64,000 nucleotides of DNA, from contig NZ_VTWU01000010.1 of assembly GCF_008727865.1 (NCBI RefSeq), forward strand, positions 61,977-125,976, written 5' to 3'. This DNA is from Hymenobacter busanensis. GTDB taxonomy: Bacteria; Bacteroidota; Bacteroidia; Cytophagales; Hymenobacteraceae. The notes under the pieces are model-generated. The model ran no database searches and was not told the DNA's origin. It saw only the letters and a program-made list of their open reading frames with translations. Shown here in pieces: positions 37,597 to 46,293 of the stretch; the stretch's first letter is position 1, and the number at the start of each line of letters is the position of its first letter. The translations under genes and the position numbers were made by a program.

Positions 37597-38160
37597 TTAT
37601 CGGCCGAAGAACAAATCGGTTTTGTCTTCGCGGGTGCCGTCTTCGAGGGGGTATTCCCGGCGCATGGGGTGGTAGTCCATGTCCTCCACATTCAGGATGC
37701 GAATGAGGTTGGGGTGGCCGGTGAAGATGATGCCGAAGAAGTCGTAGGCCTCCCGCTCCATCCAGTTGGCCGTGGCGTAGATGTCCGTGAGGGTGGGTAC
37801 TACAGGGTCGGCAATGGGAAAGAAGATTTTCAGGCGTAGCCGGATGTTTTGGGTGAGACTGTGCAGGTGGTACACCATGCCCAACTCGCGGCCTTCCTGC
37901 TCGGGCCAGTGCATGCCGCACATGGTGGTCAGGAAGTTCATCTGCAGCTGCTCTTCGCCGTGCAGCACGTCAATGATGTCGTGAATCCGCTCGCGGGTGG
38001 TAGTGACCGTAAGCAAGCCGTAGGGCTCCTCCACGTCGGTAAACGCGTCGGCGCCGAACAGCTCCTGCAGGCGGGCCAGCACGCGGGCGTTGGCAGCTGC
38101 GGTAGGATCTTGCTCGGCGGCCAGCTCCTGGGCGGCGGGGGATTCGTTGGATTCAGCCAT
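37597..38160 (-). CDS. nuoC: NADH-quinone oxidoreductase subunit C
   Basis: 187 residues from the ATG 38158-38160 (MAESNESP); an upstream in-frame extension runs into the inverted repeat and was rejected. Core of the 30-kDa subunit: ANWMEREAYDFFGIIFTGHPNL and the C-terminal RREYPLED. Confidence 0.95.
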   Translation of the reverse strand: MAESNESPAAQELAAEQDPTAAANARVLARLQELFGADAFTDVEEPYGLLTVTTTRERIHDIIDVLHGEEQLQMNFLTTMCGMHWPEQEGRELGMVYHLHSLTQNIRLRLKIFFPIADPVVPTLTDIYATANWMEREAYDFFGIIFTGHPNLIRILNVEDMDYHPMRREYPLEDGTREDKTDLFFGR

Positions 38161-38168
38161 TGGGGGTG

Positions 38169-38235
38169 AGCTGTTAGCTATTGGCTGTTGGCCATTGGGT
38201 GCTAGCTTATAGCCAACAGCCAATAGCTAACAGCT
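38169..38235. repeat. Perfect 24-bp inverted repeat between nuoB and nuoC
   Basis: Arms 38169-38192 and 38212-38235, perfect, with a 19-base loop; each arm includes GTTAGCTATTGGCTGTTGG or its complement. It differs from all other repeats in the window (family 3). The right arm overlaps the last base of the nuoB stop. Confidence 0.92.
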
Positions 38236-38792
38236 TACTTGATGTTGTAAGACGCCAGCAGGGCCTGGTACTCGGGGGTGTTGCGGCGGCGGAGGGACTC
38301 GTTTTTGGCCAGCTCCTGCACGCGCATCAGGCCTTCCAGCACCTGCTCGGGGCGGGGCGGGCAGCCGGGCACGTACACGTCGACCGGAATGATGCGGTCG
38401 ATGCCTTGCAGCACGGAGTAGGTGTCGAAAATACCGCCCGAGGAGGCGCAGGCGCCCATGGCCAGCACCCAACGGGGCTCGGCCATCTGCTCGTACACCT
38501 GCTTCACAATGGGAGCCATCTTCTTGGCAATAGTGCCCATCACCATCAGCAGGTCGGCCTGACGGGGCGAAAACGACGGCCGCTCCGAGCCGAAACGCGA
38601 AATGTCGTAGTGGGCGCCCATGGTGGCCATGAACTCGATGCCGCAGCAGGAGGTAGCAAACGGCAGCGGCCACAGCGAGTTGGCGCGGGCAATGCCCACC
38701 ACTTTATCCAGCGAAGTGGCAAAAAAACCGGCGCCTTCGAGGCCTTCGGGGGCGGCTACCGTTTTGATTTCAGGAACGCGGTTATCACTCAT
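38235..38792 (-). CDS. nuoB: NADH-quinone oxidoreductase subunit B
   Basis: 185 residues from ATG 38790-38792 ([10 protein letters not shown]); the preceding 54 bp of open frame lack similarity. It carries the terminal N2 [4Fe-4S] cluster: tandem Cys49-Cys50 in [10 protein letters not shown], then GACASSGG and VPGCPPRPE. Confidence 0.97.
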   Translation of the reverse strand: MSDNRVPEIKTVAAPEGLEGAGFFATSLDKVVGIARANSLWPLPFATSCCGIEFMATMGAHYDISRFGSERPSFSPRQADLLMVMGTIAKKMAPIVKQVYEQMAEPRWVLAMGACASSGGIFDTYSVLQGIDRIIPVDVYVPGCPPRPEQVLEGLMRVQELAKNESLRRRNTPEYQALLASYNIK

Positions 38793-38879
38793 GGTGAAAA
38801 GTCTGGTTAGGAATAAGCTAAGCGGCAACCTTGCCCTTCCGAACACCAGCCGGAAAGCAAAGGTTTACCTGGGTCTAGC

Positions 38880-39266
38880 TTAGTTCTGCCACTTCAGAAT
38901 GCCCTTCTTGATGATGTAGTAGAAGCCGGCCAGCAGCAGGCCCATGAACAGCAGCATCTCCACGAAGCCGGTGGTGCCTAGCTCGCGGAAGTTGACGGCC
39001 CAGGGGTACATGAAGATGACTTCCACGTCGAAGAGCACGAACAGAATGGCCGTGAGGAAGTATTTCACCGAAATCGGGGTACGGGCATTGCCCACCGACT
39101 CGATGCCGCACTCGAAGGACGAATCCTTCACTTTGGAGTGGCGCTTGGGCCCGACGAGGTGCGACACCACCATCGAAAACGCGACAAAGGCCAGTGCGAG
39201 GCCCAGTTGAATCAGAATCGGCAGGTAATCGGCCGGTTGGTAGGTGGCGGTGGTAGCTAACAGCAT
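38880..39266 (-). CDS. nuoA: NADH-quinone oxidoreductase subunit A
   Basis: 128 residues from ATG 39264-39266 (MLLATTATY), three membrane helices. Conserved: KDSSFECGIESVGNA (the acidic/Cys loop) and ILFVLFDVEVIFMYPWA. It is the first gene of the cluster, 33 bp or so after the predicted transcription start. Confidence 0.95.
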   Translation of the reverse strand: MLLATTATYQPADYLPILIQLGLALAFVAFSMVVSHLVGPKRHSKVKDSSFECGIESVGNARTPISVKYFLTAILFVLFDVEVIFMYPWAVNFRELGTTGFVEMLLFMGLLLAGFYYIIKKGILKWQN

Positions 39267-39305
39267 GGCGAAAGGGTGTTGCTGTTGAAAAAAGGCATTG
39301 GGGGG

Positions 39306-39336
39306 CAAAGGTAGGACGAAAACCGGGGGGGTGCAA
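39306..39336 (-). promoter_or_regulatory. nuoA: Promoter of the nuo cluster
   Basis: Minus strand: TTG (39336-39334), 20-nt spacer, TACCTTTG (39313-39306). Both boxes and the spacing match the Bacteroidota housekeeping promoter. It lies 40 bp before nuoA. Confidence 0.8.
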
Positions 39337-39447
39337 CGAATCAAAGGCCAATGCGGGCTTGATGCGTGCAGCTGCCGATTTTGGCGGGCGGCTTGGATAA
39401 GTTCTACGGAGAATAGCGGCTATCCGGGCCGGCCGTTGATAAACACA

Positions 39448-39481
39448 AAACAGCCGCTCCAGTTTCCTGCAGCGGCTGTTT
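39448..39481 (-). terminator. Terminator of pruA
   Basis: 11-bp perfect stem (39448-39458 with 39471-39481), flanked by A and T runs. It isolates pruA from the nuo promoter. Confidence 0.85.
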
Positions 39482-39500
39482 CTCGGGGTTCCGGCGCAGC

Positions 39501-41168
39501 TTAGAAGCCGCCCTTCGCCTGGTTCAAATCCTCGTGGTTGTCCACACCCAGGAAGGGGTAGCGGTAGTCCACGGGCGGCACGAAGGTTTCCTTGATGGTG
39601 CGCGGCGACACCCAGCGCAGCAGATTCAGGATGGACCCGGCTTTGTCGTTGGTGCCGGAGGCGCGGGCCCCGCCGAAGGGCTGCTGGCCCACCACGGCGC
39701 CGGTGGGTTTGTCGTTGATGTAGAAGTTGCCGGCCGCGTGCACCAGCTTCTTGGTGGCCAGGTCCACGGCGTAGCGGTCCTTGGCGAAGATGGCACCGGT
39801 GAGGGCGTAGGGCGAGGTGCCGTCCACCAGTTCCAGCGTCTTCTCGAACTGCTGCGAGTCGTACACGTGCAGGGTCAGCACCGGGCCGAACAGCTCCTCG
39901 CACATGGTCACGTACTGCGGGTCCTTGGCTACCAGCACGGTCGGCTCGATGAAGTAGCCCTTCGACTTGTCGTAGCCACCGCCGGCCAGGATTTCCACGT
40001 CCGCGTCGTTCTTGGCGTTGTCGAGGTACTTGGCCAGCTTGTCGAACGACTTCTCGTCGATGACGGCGTTGATGAAGTTCGAGAAGTCCTCTACGTCGCC
40101 CATCTTGAACGATTTCAGGTCTTCCACGAGGTACTGGCGCACGTCGTCCCACAGGTTCGAGGGAATGTAGGCGCGCGAGGCGGCCGAGCACTTCTGGCCC
40201 TGGAACTCGAAGGCGCCGCGGGTAATGGCGGTGGCTACCTCTTTGGCGTTGGCCGAGTGGTGGGCCAGGATAAAGTCCTTGCCGCCGGTTTCGCCCACCA
40301 CGCGGGGGTAGGAGCGGTACTTCGACACGTTCTCCCCGATGGTTTTCCAGATGCCGTTGAACACCCCGGTAGAGCCGGTGAAGTGGATGCCGGCAAAGTC
40401 GCGGTGCTTGAAAATGACTTCCCCGGCGGTGGGGCCGTCCACGAACACCAGGTTGATGACGCCGTCGGGCACGCCGGCTTCCTGGAACAGCTCCATCAGC
40501 ACCTGGGCCGAGTAGATCTGGGTGTTGGCGGGCTTCCACACCACCACGTTGCCCATCATGGCCGGGGCGGCGGGCAGGTTGGCGGCAATGGAAGTAAAGT
40601 TGAACGGCGTCAGCGCGAACAGGAAGCCTTCCAGCGGGCGGTGCTCCAGGCGGTTCCACATACCGGGCGCCGACTCGGGCTGCTGCTGGTAGATCTGCTG
40701 CATAAAGTGCACGTTGAACCGGAAGAAGTCGATCAGCTCGCAGGCCGCGTCGATTTCGGCCTGGAACGCGTTCTTGCTCTGGCCCAGCATGGTCGCCGCG
40801 TTCAGCTTGGCGCGGTAGGGGCCGGCCAGCAGCTCGGCGGCTTTCAAGAAGATGGCGGCGCGCTCCTGCCAGGGCAACTCGGCCCACAGGGGGCGGGCCG
40901 CCAGGGCCGCGTCGATGGCCTGTTGCACGTGCTCGGCGGTGCCCAGGTGGAACTGGCCGAGGGTATGGCTATGGTCGTGGGGCGGGCTGATGCGCTGAGT
41001 ATTGCCGGTGCGCACCTCTTTGCCGCCGATGTACATCGGAATGTCGCGCTCCTGCTTTTTGAGCGTTTTGAGCATCGCCTGGAGTTCGGCGCGCTCATGG
41101 GAGCCGGGGGCGTAGCCTTTTACCGGTTCGTTTTTGGGAGCAGGGACGTTGAAAAAGCCGTTGGCCAT
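39501..41168 (-). CDS. pruA: L-glutamate gamma-semialdehyde (P5C) dehydrogenase
   Basis: 555 residues. It oxidises glutamate-5-semialdehyde, the hydrolysed form of pyrroline-5-carboxylate, to glutamate in proline catabolism, with NAD+. Catalytic Cys327 (QGQKCSAASRAY) and general base Glu293 (VGETGGKDF) are present; the length and the C-terminal FGGARASGTND loop fit the single-domain P5CDH type. ATG 41166-41168 was chosen because upstream residues lack similarity. There is no PutA-type proline dehydrogenase domain. Confidence 0.94.
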   Translation of the reverse strand: MANGFFNVPAPKNEPVKGYAPGSHERAELQAMLKTLKKQERDIPMYIGGKEVRTGNTQRISPPHDHSHTLGQFHLGTAEHVQQAIDAALAARPLWAELPWQERAAIFLKAAELLAGPYRAKLNAATMLGQSKNAFQAEIDAACELIDFFRFNVHFMQQIYQQQPESAPGMWNRLEHRPLEGFLFALTPFNFTSIAANLPAAPAMMGNVVVWKPANTQIYSAQVLMELFQEAGVPDGVINLVFVDGPTAGEVIFKHRDFAGIHFTGSTGVFNGIWKTIGENVSKYRSYPRVVGETGGKDFILAHHSANAKEVATAITRGAFEFQGQKCSAASRAYIPSNLWDDVRQYLVEDLKSFKMGDVEDFSNFINAVIDEKSFDKLAKYLDNAKNDADVEILAGGGYDKSKGYFIEPTVLVAKDPQYVTMCEELFGPVLTLHVYDSQQFEKTLELVDGTSPYALTGAIFAKDRYAVDLATKKLVHAAGNFYINDKPTGAVVGQQPFGGARASGTNDKAGSILNLLRWVSPRTIKETFVPPVDYRYPFLGVDNHEDLNQAKGGF

Positions 41169-41201
41169 AACAAGGGAAATGATGGTTCGGGTTGGAGCGG
41201 G

Positions 41202-41209
41202 CAAAGGTA
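41202..41209 (-). promoter_or_regulatory. pruA: -7 promoter element of pruA
   Basis: TACCTTTG on the minus strand, exact consensus, 33 bp before the pruA start. No clear TTG box at the right spacing. Confidence 0.55.
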
Positions 41210-41224
41210 GACCACTGGTCGGAA

Positions 41225-41650
41225 TCAGATGGTTTTGTTGGCCTTTGCTTCTGGATTTTGGTAGCGAGCAACTTGCGCCACTGCTCCGCAAAGCAGCAGG
41301 AGGAATCCCATGAGCGCGCCTAAAATTGAGAGGGAAGAAGCTGTTTCTCCTTCGTGGACTATTGTATCGTACCCAACAAGCTCACGGATTCGAAACGATT
41401 TCCTACCCAAAGTTTCTTTGTAAAGATTGTATGATACTTCATCCTTGACTGCCCGGTTTGAAGCAGTCCGTAGTTTTAAAAAGTAGCGTTGCCCTCTTCT
41501 ATCATAGGTTTGATAATTACCTATGATTTGGGCATCGGTCAGCGGTTGTTGGCTTACTTGATACCAGGCCCACAATTCGGCGGTAGAAAAGCTAGCAAAC
41601 ACGAGGCCGATGATAAGTGACTGCACCACGAAAGCGCGTGAAGGCGTCAT
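41225..41650 (-). CDS. Hypothetical membrane protein
   Basis: 141 residues. One hydrophobic segment near the N-terminus (about 10-30) and one near the C-terminus (106-126), with a DRRGQRYFLKLR-containing soluble part between that looks like a DUF3592-type fold. AT-richer than neighbours. It overlaps the last 4 bp of the phosphatase gene upstream, so translation is probably coupled. Confidence 0.7.
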   Translation of the reverse strand: MTPSRAFVVQSLIIGLVFASFSTAELWAWYQVSQQPLTDAQIIGNYQTYDRRGQRYFLKLRTASNRAVKDEVSYNLYKETLGRKSFRIRELVGYDTIVHEGETASSLSILGALMGFLLLLCGAVAQVARYQNPEAKANKTI

Positions 41651-42363
41651 AAAAACGATTTCAACTCGCTCAAACAGCTGATTTCGTACGTCACCTCGGC
41701 GTTGTGCCGGCGCTTATCGGGATTGAAATACACCTGGTCGATGCCGGCGTTGTAGGCGCCCAGCACGTCGCATTCGAGGTTGTCGCCAATCATCAGGCTT
41801 TCCTGGGCGGTGGCGCCAGTGCGCTCCAGGGCGTGCTCGAAGATGCGGCGGTCGGGCTTCAGGCAGCCGCTGCACTCGCTCGTTACCACTTCCTGGAAGT
41901 AGTCGGTGAGCTGCGACGAGGCGAGCTTGACGAACTGTATATCCTTGAAGCCGTTGGTGATGAGGTGCAACGTGTACTTGCCGCGCAGGTAGTCGAGCAC
42001 CTCGTGGGTGTAGGGAAACACGGCCGTTTTCTGCGGCAGCAGGTCGGTGAAGTCCTTGCTGATGCTGGCCGGTACTTCTTCCTCGGGCACGCCGAACTTG
42101 GCCAGGGTGCGCGGGAAACGGGTGCTGCGCAGTTGCTGCTGGTCGATTTTGCTGCTTTGGTAGAGGCGCCAGAGGCCGCTGTTCACCTCGCGGTACCGCT
42201 CAATAAACGCGTCGACGGTGAAGGTGCCGTGGCGGGCCAGGTCGTGGCGAACGAAGAGCGTGCGGAGCGTTTCGTCGGCGTTTTTCTCGAAGTCCCAGAG
42301 GGTGTGGTCGAGGTCGAAGAAGAGGTGACGGTATTTCACGGAAGCAGTGGAATCAATAGGCAA
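41647..42363 (-). CDS. HAD hydrolase, YjjG-like pyrimidine nucleotidase
   Basis: 238 residues. HAD motif I FFDLDHTLWDF, motif II in HLITNGF, motif III lysine in CLKPDRRIFEHAL, motif IV MIGDNLECDV. The DHTLWDFEKN sequence and length are typical of YjjG, which dephosphorylates nucleoside monophosphates including non-canonical pyrimidines. Actual substrate is not proven. Confidence 0.9.
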   Translation of the reverse strand: MPIDSTASVKYRHLFFDLDHTLWDFEKNADETLRTLFVRHDLARHGTFTVDAFIERYREVNSGLWRLYQSSKIDQQQLRSTRFPRTLAKFGVPEEEVPASISKDFTDLLPQKTAVFPYTHEVLDYLRGKYTLHLITNGFKDIQFVKLASSQLTDYFQEVVTSECSGCLKPDRRIFEHALERTGATAQESLMIGDNLECDVLGAYNAGIDQVYFNPDKRRHNAEVTYEISCLSELKSFL

Positions 42364-42401
42364 GCAACAACACTTGGGGCGAATCGGATACCAAGTGGCG
42401 G

Positions 42402-42722
42402 TTATTTTTCGATGAGCAGGCGTTTGACCGGGCGCCCCTGGCCCAAGTGCTCATGCACGATGTCGGCCACGTCGCGCGGCTGTACGTCGCCGTACCAAAC
42501 GGCCTCGGGATACACCACCACGGCCGCGCCGTGACCTTTTTTGCAGTGCTTGCACACATCCATGCACCCCACGGCCTGCACCCTGTTCTTGCGCTTTTTA
42601 CCACCAATGAGCAGGCTTTTCAGGTCCTGCTTTTTCAGCTCTTTCTTCAGGGCCTTGGCCACGTCTTTCCCAACCTCGCTTTTCTGGTTGGTGCAAATAA
42701 ATAAGTGGTGCTGGTAATTCAT
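42402..42722 (-). CDS. Thioredoxin-like [2Fe-2S] ferredoxin
   Basis: 106 residues. Cysteines of the cluster: LFICTNQ (Cys10) and GCMDVCKHCKKG. The GAAVVVYPEAVWYGDVQPRDV stretch is characteristic of (2Fe-2S) ferredoxin-domain proteins with a thioredoxin fold. Its redox partner is unknown. Confidence 0.88.
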   Translation of the reverse strand: MNYQHHLFICTNQKSEVGKDVAKALKKELKKQDLKSLLIGGKKRKNRVQAVGCMDVCKHCKKGHGAAVVVYPEAVWYGDVQPRDVADIVHEHLGQGRPVKRLLIEK

Positions 42723-42737
42723 GGTGCTTGTTCATCT

Positions 42738-42840
42738 GTCATCCTGAGCAGAGCGAAGGACCCTATCAAGCCTGGGAGTATCTGTTCAATGCAAGTCGTT
42801 AGCCTGCGAGAAGGTCCTTCGACTGCGCCTCAGGATGACA
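42738..42840. repeat. Family-2 palindromic repeat
   Basis: TGTCATCCTGAGCAGAGCG-AAGGACC on the left, AAGGTCCTTCGACTGCGCCTCAGGATGACA on the right. It lies between the ferredoxin and winged-helix genes. Confidence 0.9.
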
Positions 42841-42846
42841 GCTCGG

Positions 42847-43242
42847 TCAAGATTGCGGCGTGCCGGTCCAGTGGCGGTTTTGCAGCTTGTACGCGGCCAA
42901 CTCGCGGTTCGACCACAGCGTTTTATAAATCTGCTGGTCCTTCACCAGCTGCGCGTCGCGCTCCATGTAGCCGAGCTGCTGCTGCAACAGCTCGGCGTAC
43001 TCGTCCTTGATGAAGTAGAACATCCAGTTGTCGAGGCGCCGAAAATTCACCAAACCCGCATTTTTCAGTTGCGCCAGTTGCCGGGAAACTTTGGTTTGGG
43101 TGAAATCCAGCACTTGCTCGAGGTCGGAGATGCACATTTCCTGGTTCCGCCAGAGCAAATGCAGGATGCGCACCCGCGACTCGTCGCCGAGGGCCTTGAA
43201 TAAACCGAGCCCGAATGCAACGGAAAAGTGTTTGAGACGCAT
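42847..43242 (-). CDS. ArsR-type winged-helix regulator
   Basis: 131 residues, winged helix with LFKALGDESRVRILHLLWRNQ and recognition helix region VSRQLAQLKNAGLVNFR. A metal-binding CxC motif of classic ArsR is not seen; the cysteine in EMCISDLEQVL is isolated. A putative promoter lies at 43290-43297. Its targets are unknown; it is divergent from the CarboxypepD_reg gene, which it could regulate. Confidence 0.85.
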   Translation of the reverse strand: MRLKHFSVAFGLGLFKALGDESRVRILHLLWRNQEMCISDLEQVLDFTQTKVSRQLAQLKNAGLVNFRRLDNWMFYFIKDEYAELLQQQLGYMERDAQLVKDQQIYKTLWSNRELAAYKLQNRHWTGTPQS

Positions 43243-43289
43243 CTTTTGGCTGAACTGCGGGTTATGTAGCCGCCGGGCGGCTCCTTGCT

Positions 43290-43297
43290 CAAAGGTA
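43290..43297 (-). promoter_or_regulatory. -7 promoter element of the ArsR-type gene
   Basis: TACCTTTG on the minus strand, exact consensus, 47 bp before the gene. It is back to back with the plus-strand TATCTTTG at 43343. Confidence 0.55.
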
Positions 43298-43342
43298 AGC
43301 CGCCGGCGTCTGGCACCTTTCCCTGGCTCTGTGAAAGAGCCG

Positions 43343-43350
43343 TATCTTTG
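43343..43350 (+). promoter_or_regulatory. -7 promoter element of the CarboxypepD_reg gene
   Basis: TATCTTTG, exact TAnnTTTG match, 20 bp before the ATG at 43370. Confidence 0.6.
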
Positions 43351-43369
43351 TTATCTGCAACCGCCTGAC

Positions 43370-44044
43370 ATGCCCTTGATTGCCCGTTTTCGTTTCCCGC
43401 TTGGCTTCTTGCTGCTCGTGCTGGCGGCTTTCCTGGCTTTGCCGCAGCACACACAAGCCCAGGGCCAGCGGCAGGTAGTGCAGTTCACGGGCATCGTGGC
43501 CACCGGCGACTCGCTGCTGGGCGTGCCCGGCGCGGCGGTGTTTGTGCCGAAAGCGGGCCGCGGCACCGCCACCAATGCCTACGGCTACTTCTCGCTGCCC
43601 GTGCTGGCCGGCGACTCCATCGTGATTCGCAGTCTGGGCTACCGCAACCAGTACGTGGTCATTCCGCCCGACTACCCGCGCCAGAGCTACTCCGTGATTG
43701 TGCAACTGAAGGAAGACGCCACCGTGCTGCCCGAGGTTCGCATCTTTCCCTACCTCACCGAGAAGGACTTCAAGCGCGCTTTCCTGGCCCTGGAGCTGCC
43801 CAAGGAGCGCGGCTCCCGCACGGCCGAAAACCTCAACGAGCAGATTCTGCGGCGCATTTTCCTGAACGCGCCCGTCACCAGCATGGCCAACTACCGCCAA
43901 ACCATGCAGATGCAGCAGCTCGACCAGCAGCGCCGCTACGGCACCGCGCCCAACCCGTATTCCAACAACCCGCTGCTGAATCCTTTCAGCTGGCTGCAGC
44001 TCATTCAGCAGGTGAAAAACGGCGACTTCAAGAAGAAGGACTAG
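43370..44044 (+). CDS. CarboxypepD_reg-like exported protein
   Basis: 224 residues. Signal peptide (1-28, QHTQA-Q) followed by a CarboxypepD_reg-like beta domain (VVQFTGIVATGDSLLGVPGAAVFVPKAGRGTATNAYGYFSLPV over about 36-78) and a helical C-terminus with no known family. A longer upstream frame overlaps the divergent promoter and was rejected in favour of ATG 43370. Confidence 0.82.
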   Translation: MPLIARFRFPLGFLLLVLAAFLALPQHTQAQGQRQVVQFTGIVATGDSLLGVPGAAVFVPKAGRGTATNAYGYFSLPVLAGDSIVIRSLGYRNQYVVIPPDYPRQSYSVIVQLKEDATVLPEVRIFPYLTEKDFKRAFLALELPKERGSRTAENLNEQILRRIFLNAPVTSMANYRQTMQMQQLDQQRRYGTAPNPYSNNPLLNPFSWLQLIQQVKNGDFKKKD

Positions 44045-44071
44045 GGGAGAAATACCAGGAAAAACAGCTGC

Positions 44072-44153
44072 CATCCTGAGCAGCGCGAAGGACCTTCTCA
44101 CGCCAGAACACAATTGTTCAGCGGTAAGAAGGTCCTTCGCGCTGCTCAGGATG
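44072..44153. repeat. Family-2 palindromic repeat, perfect 27-bp arms
   Basis: CATCCTGAGCAGCGCGAAGG... (44072-44098) pairs perfectly with 44127-44153, 28-base loop. The most intact copy of this family in the window. It lies between the CarboxypepD_reg gene and ndh; the rest of that 237-bp gap holds only the upstream region of ndh. Confidence 0.93.
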
Positions 44154-44281
44154 ACAGGTCTGTTTTTGGCCTGGCACATTGAGCTAGCGCGCAACCACCC
44201 GTGCCGTTTTGGGGTAAAGTTGAAGTGCGGCCGTATTGTGCCGCGGCGGGCTACCTTCCCCCGCACTTTCTCTGGTTTGCC

Positions 44282-45655
44282 ATGGATACGAACCTTCCCA
44301 AATCCTCGCACCCGCGCCTGGTCATCATCGGCTGCGGCTTTGCCGGCCTGCGCCTGGCCAAGGCCCTTAAGCACGACCCCGTGCAGGTGGTGGTCATCGA
44401 CCGCAACAACTACCACAACTTCCAGCCGCTGCTCTACCAGGTAGCCACCGGCGCGCTGGAGGCCGACAGCATTGCCTACCCCATCCGCAAAATCTTCGCC
44501 GGCCAGAAGAACTTCTTCTACCGCATGGCCGACGTGCAGCGCGTGGACACGGCCGCCAACACGGTGCACACCAACATCGGCGACATCCACTACGATTACC
44601 TGGTGCTGGCCACCGGGTCGCTCACCAACTTTTTCGGCATCGAGAGCATCGAGAAGAATGCCATGCAGATCAAGAGCATTCCGAATGCGTTGAACCTGCG
44701 CAGCTACATCTTCCAGAACTTCGAGAAGGCCCTGCTCACCGAAGACCCCGTGCAGCGGCAGGCCCTAATGAATATTGTGGTGGTGGGCGGTGGTCCCACC
44801 GGCGTCGAAATCAGCGGCTCCCTGGCCGAAATGCGCAAGCACGTGCTGCCGAAAGACTACCCCGAGCTGGATTTGCAGCAGATGCAGATTTACATCGTGG
44901 AAGCCGGCGCCGAGCTGCTCGGGCCCATGTCGCCGCAGTCGCAGCGCGACGCGTTTGAGTACCTCAAGGAGCTGGGCGTGAACATCCGGCTCAACACCAG
45001 CATCAAGCGCTACGAAGACTGCAAGGCCTACTACTCCGAAACCGAGTTTATCCCGACCGAAAACCTGATTTGGGCGGCCGGCGTGAACGGGGCCGCCGTG
45101 CCCGGCCTGCCCGACGCGGTGGTGGCCCGCAACAAGCGCATTACCGTCAACCGCTGGAACCAGGTGGAGGGCTTCACCAACGTGTTTGCCATCGGCGACG
45201 TGGCCAACATGGTGACCGAAGACATGCCCAAGGGCCTGCCCATGCTGGCGCCGGTAGCCATTCAGCAGGCCGACCACCTGGCCGAAAACTTCCGCCGGCT
45301 GGCCAAAGGCCAAACGCCCGTCGATTTCAAGTACCACAACAAGGGCGTAATGGCCATTGTGGCCCGCAACAAGGCCGTGGTCGATTTGCCGAAAGGACAC
45401 TTCCGCGGGTTCCTGGGCTGGCTCACGTGGCTGTTTGTGCACCTGATGACGCTCGTGGGCTTCCGCAACAAAGTGGTGGCCCTCACCGACTGGGCCTTTA
45501 GCTACTTCAGCTCTGACCAAGCCCTGCGCCTCATCATCCGCCCCTTCAGCCGCCGCGACGTGAAGGACGACAAAGGCAAGAAAACCGCCGAGCATCAGGC
45601 TTCCACGCCGCAGTACAACCCCACGCCGCCCGCCATTCAGACACCGGCTGCATAA
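44282..45655 (+). CDS. ndh: Type II NADH dehydrogenase (NDH-2)
   Basis: 457 residues. Two dinucleotide-binding GxGxxG motifs: IIGCGFAGL for FAD and VVGGGPTGVEISG for NADH. Conserved AAGVNG and VFAIGDVANM sequences, and a C-terminal amphipathic membrane-contact region (WLTWLFVHLMTLVGFRNK). A non-pumping NADH:quinone oxidoreductase, a bypass of complex I encoded in the same window. ATG 44282 was chosen because the FAD motif starts 15 residues in. Confidence 0.92.
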   Translation: MDTNLPKSSHPRLVIIGCGFAGLRLAKALKHDPVQVVVIDRNNYHNFQPLLYQVATGALEADSIAYPIRKIFAGQKNFFYRMADVQRVDTAANTVHTNIGDIHYDYLVLATGSLTNFFGIESIEKNAMQIKSIPNALNLRSYIFQNFEKALLTEDPVQRQALMNIVVVGGGPTGVEISGSLAEMRKHVLPKDYPELDLQQMQIYIVEAGAELLGPMSPQSQRDAFEYLKELGVNIRLNTSIKRYEDCKAYYSETEFIPTENLIWAAGVNGAAVPGLPDAVVARNKRITVNRWNQVEGFTNVFAIGDVANMVTEDMPKGLPMLAPVAIQQADHLAENFRRLAKGQTPVDFKYHNKGVMAIVARNKAVVDLPKGHFRGFLGWLTWLFVHLMTLVGFRNKVVALTDWAFSYFSSDQALRLIIRPFSRRDVKDDKGKKTAEHQASTPQYNPTPPAIQTPAA

Positions 45656-45670
45656 TCCTCTCAGTTAACG

Positions 45671-45706
45671 AAAAAGCCCCGCCAACGTGAGTCGGCGGGG
45701 CTTTTT
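45671..45706. terminator. Bidirectional intrinsic terminator
   Basis: 13-bp stem (45671-45683 with 45694-45706), A run and T run, between convergent ndh and the lipoprotein gene at 45734. Confidence 0.9.
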
Positions 45707-45733
45707 GCGGCCCTCATGGCAGCAGGCACTGGG

Positions 45734-46159
45734 CTATTTCGTGCTTTGCGTCGTGACTTCGTCGCCGGGGCAGGCGGCGGCCGAGATGTTGCAGAGCGTG
45801 TACGGCTTCATGTCGGCCGGCGCGTCGGCGGCCAGGCAATTGACCTCCGGCTTGGTGCCGCCGGCGCGGTAGGTAAAGTGCAGGGTGGTGCCCCGTTCGC
45901 TCAGCGTACCCAGGTCGGTGTAGGTGGCAATTACGTTTTGGTAGGTTTTCAGGCCCGTGCCGTCGGCGTCGTACTGAATGGTTTGGCCGCCAACGTTGGC
46001 GCCGCGCAACTGCACCAGCGTGCCGGCCATGCAGGTGTGGCCGAGCACGGTGCCGGTGGTGCAGGCAGGCTGCGGCGGCTTTTCACAGGTGGTCATGTCG
46101 CAGCTGGTAGCCAGGGCGGCCGTGGTGGCCAGGGAGGCGAGAAGCAAAGAAGTTTTCAT
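45734..46159 (-). CDS. Hypothetical lipoprotein
   Basis: 141 residues from the ATG 46157-46159. Lipobox LATSC (Cys20), then CDMTTCEKPP and further cysteines in CTTGTVLGHTC, CLAAD, CNISAAACPG: seven or eight cysteines in all, probably disulfide-bonded outside the cytoplasm. Family unknown. A longer frame to 46339 would lose the lipoprotein signal. Confidence 0.78.
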   Translation of the reverse strand: MKTSLLLASLATTAALATSCDMTTCEKPPQPACTTGTVLGHTCMAGTLVQLRGANVGGQTIQYDADGTGLKTYQNVIATYTDLGTLSERGTTLHFTYRAGGTKPEVNCLAADAPADMKPYTLCNISAAACPGDEVTTQSTK

Positions 46160-46293
46160 GCAGAAAATGGGTAGGAAAAAGTACGGATTTGGGTAGAGGA
46201 GCCGCACGCCTTCCAATCGGTTGCAAGCCGGTGCTATTTTTTTCGCCGATGATGCTACTTCGTAAATTTGATAAAGAAGTACTACTACCATAC

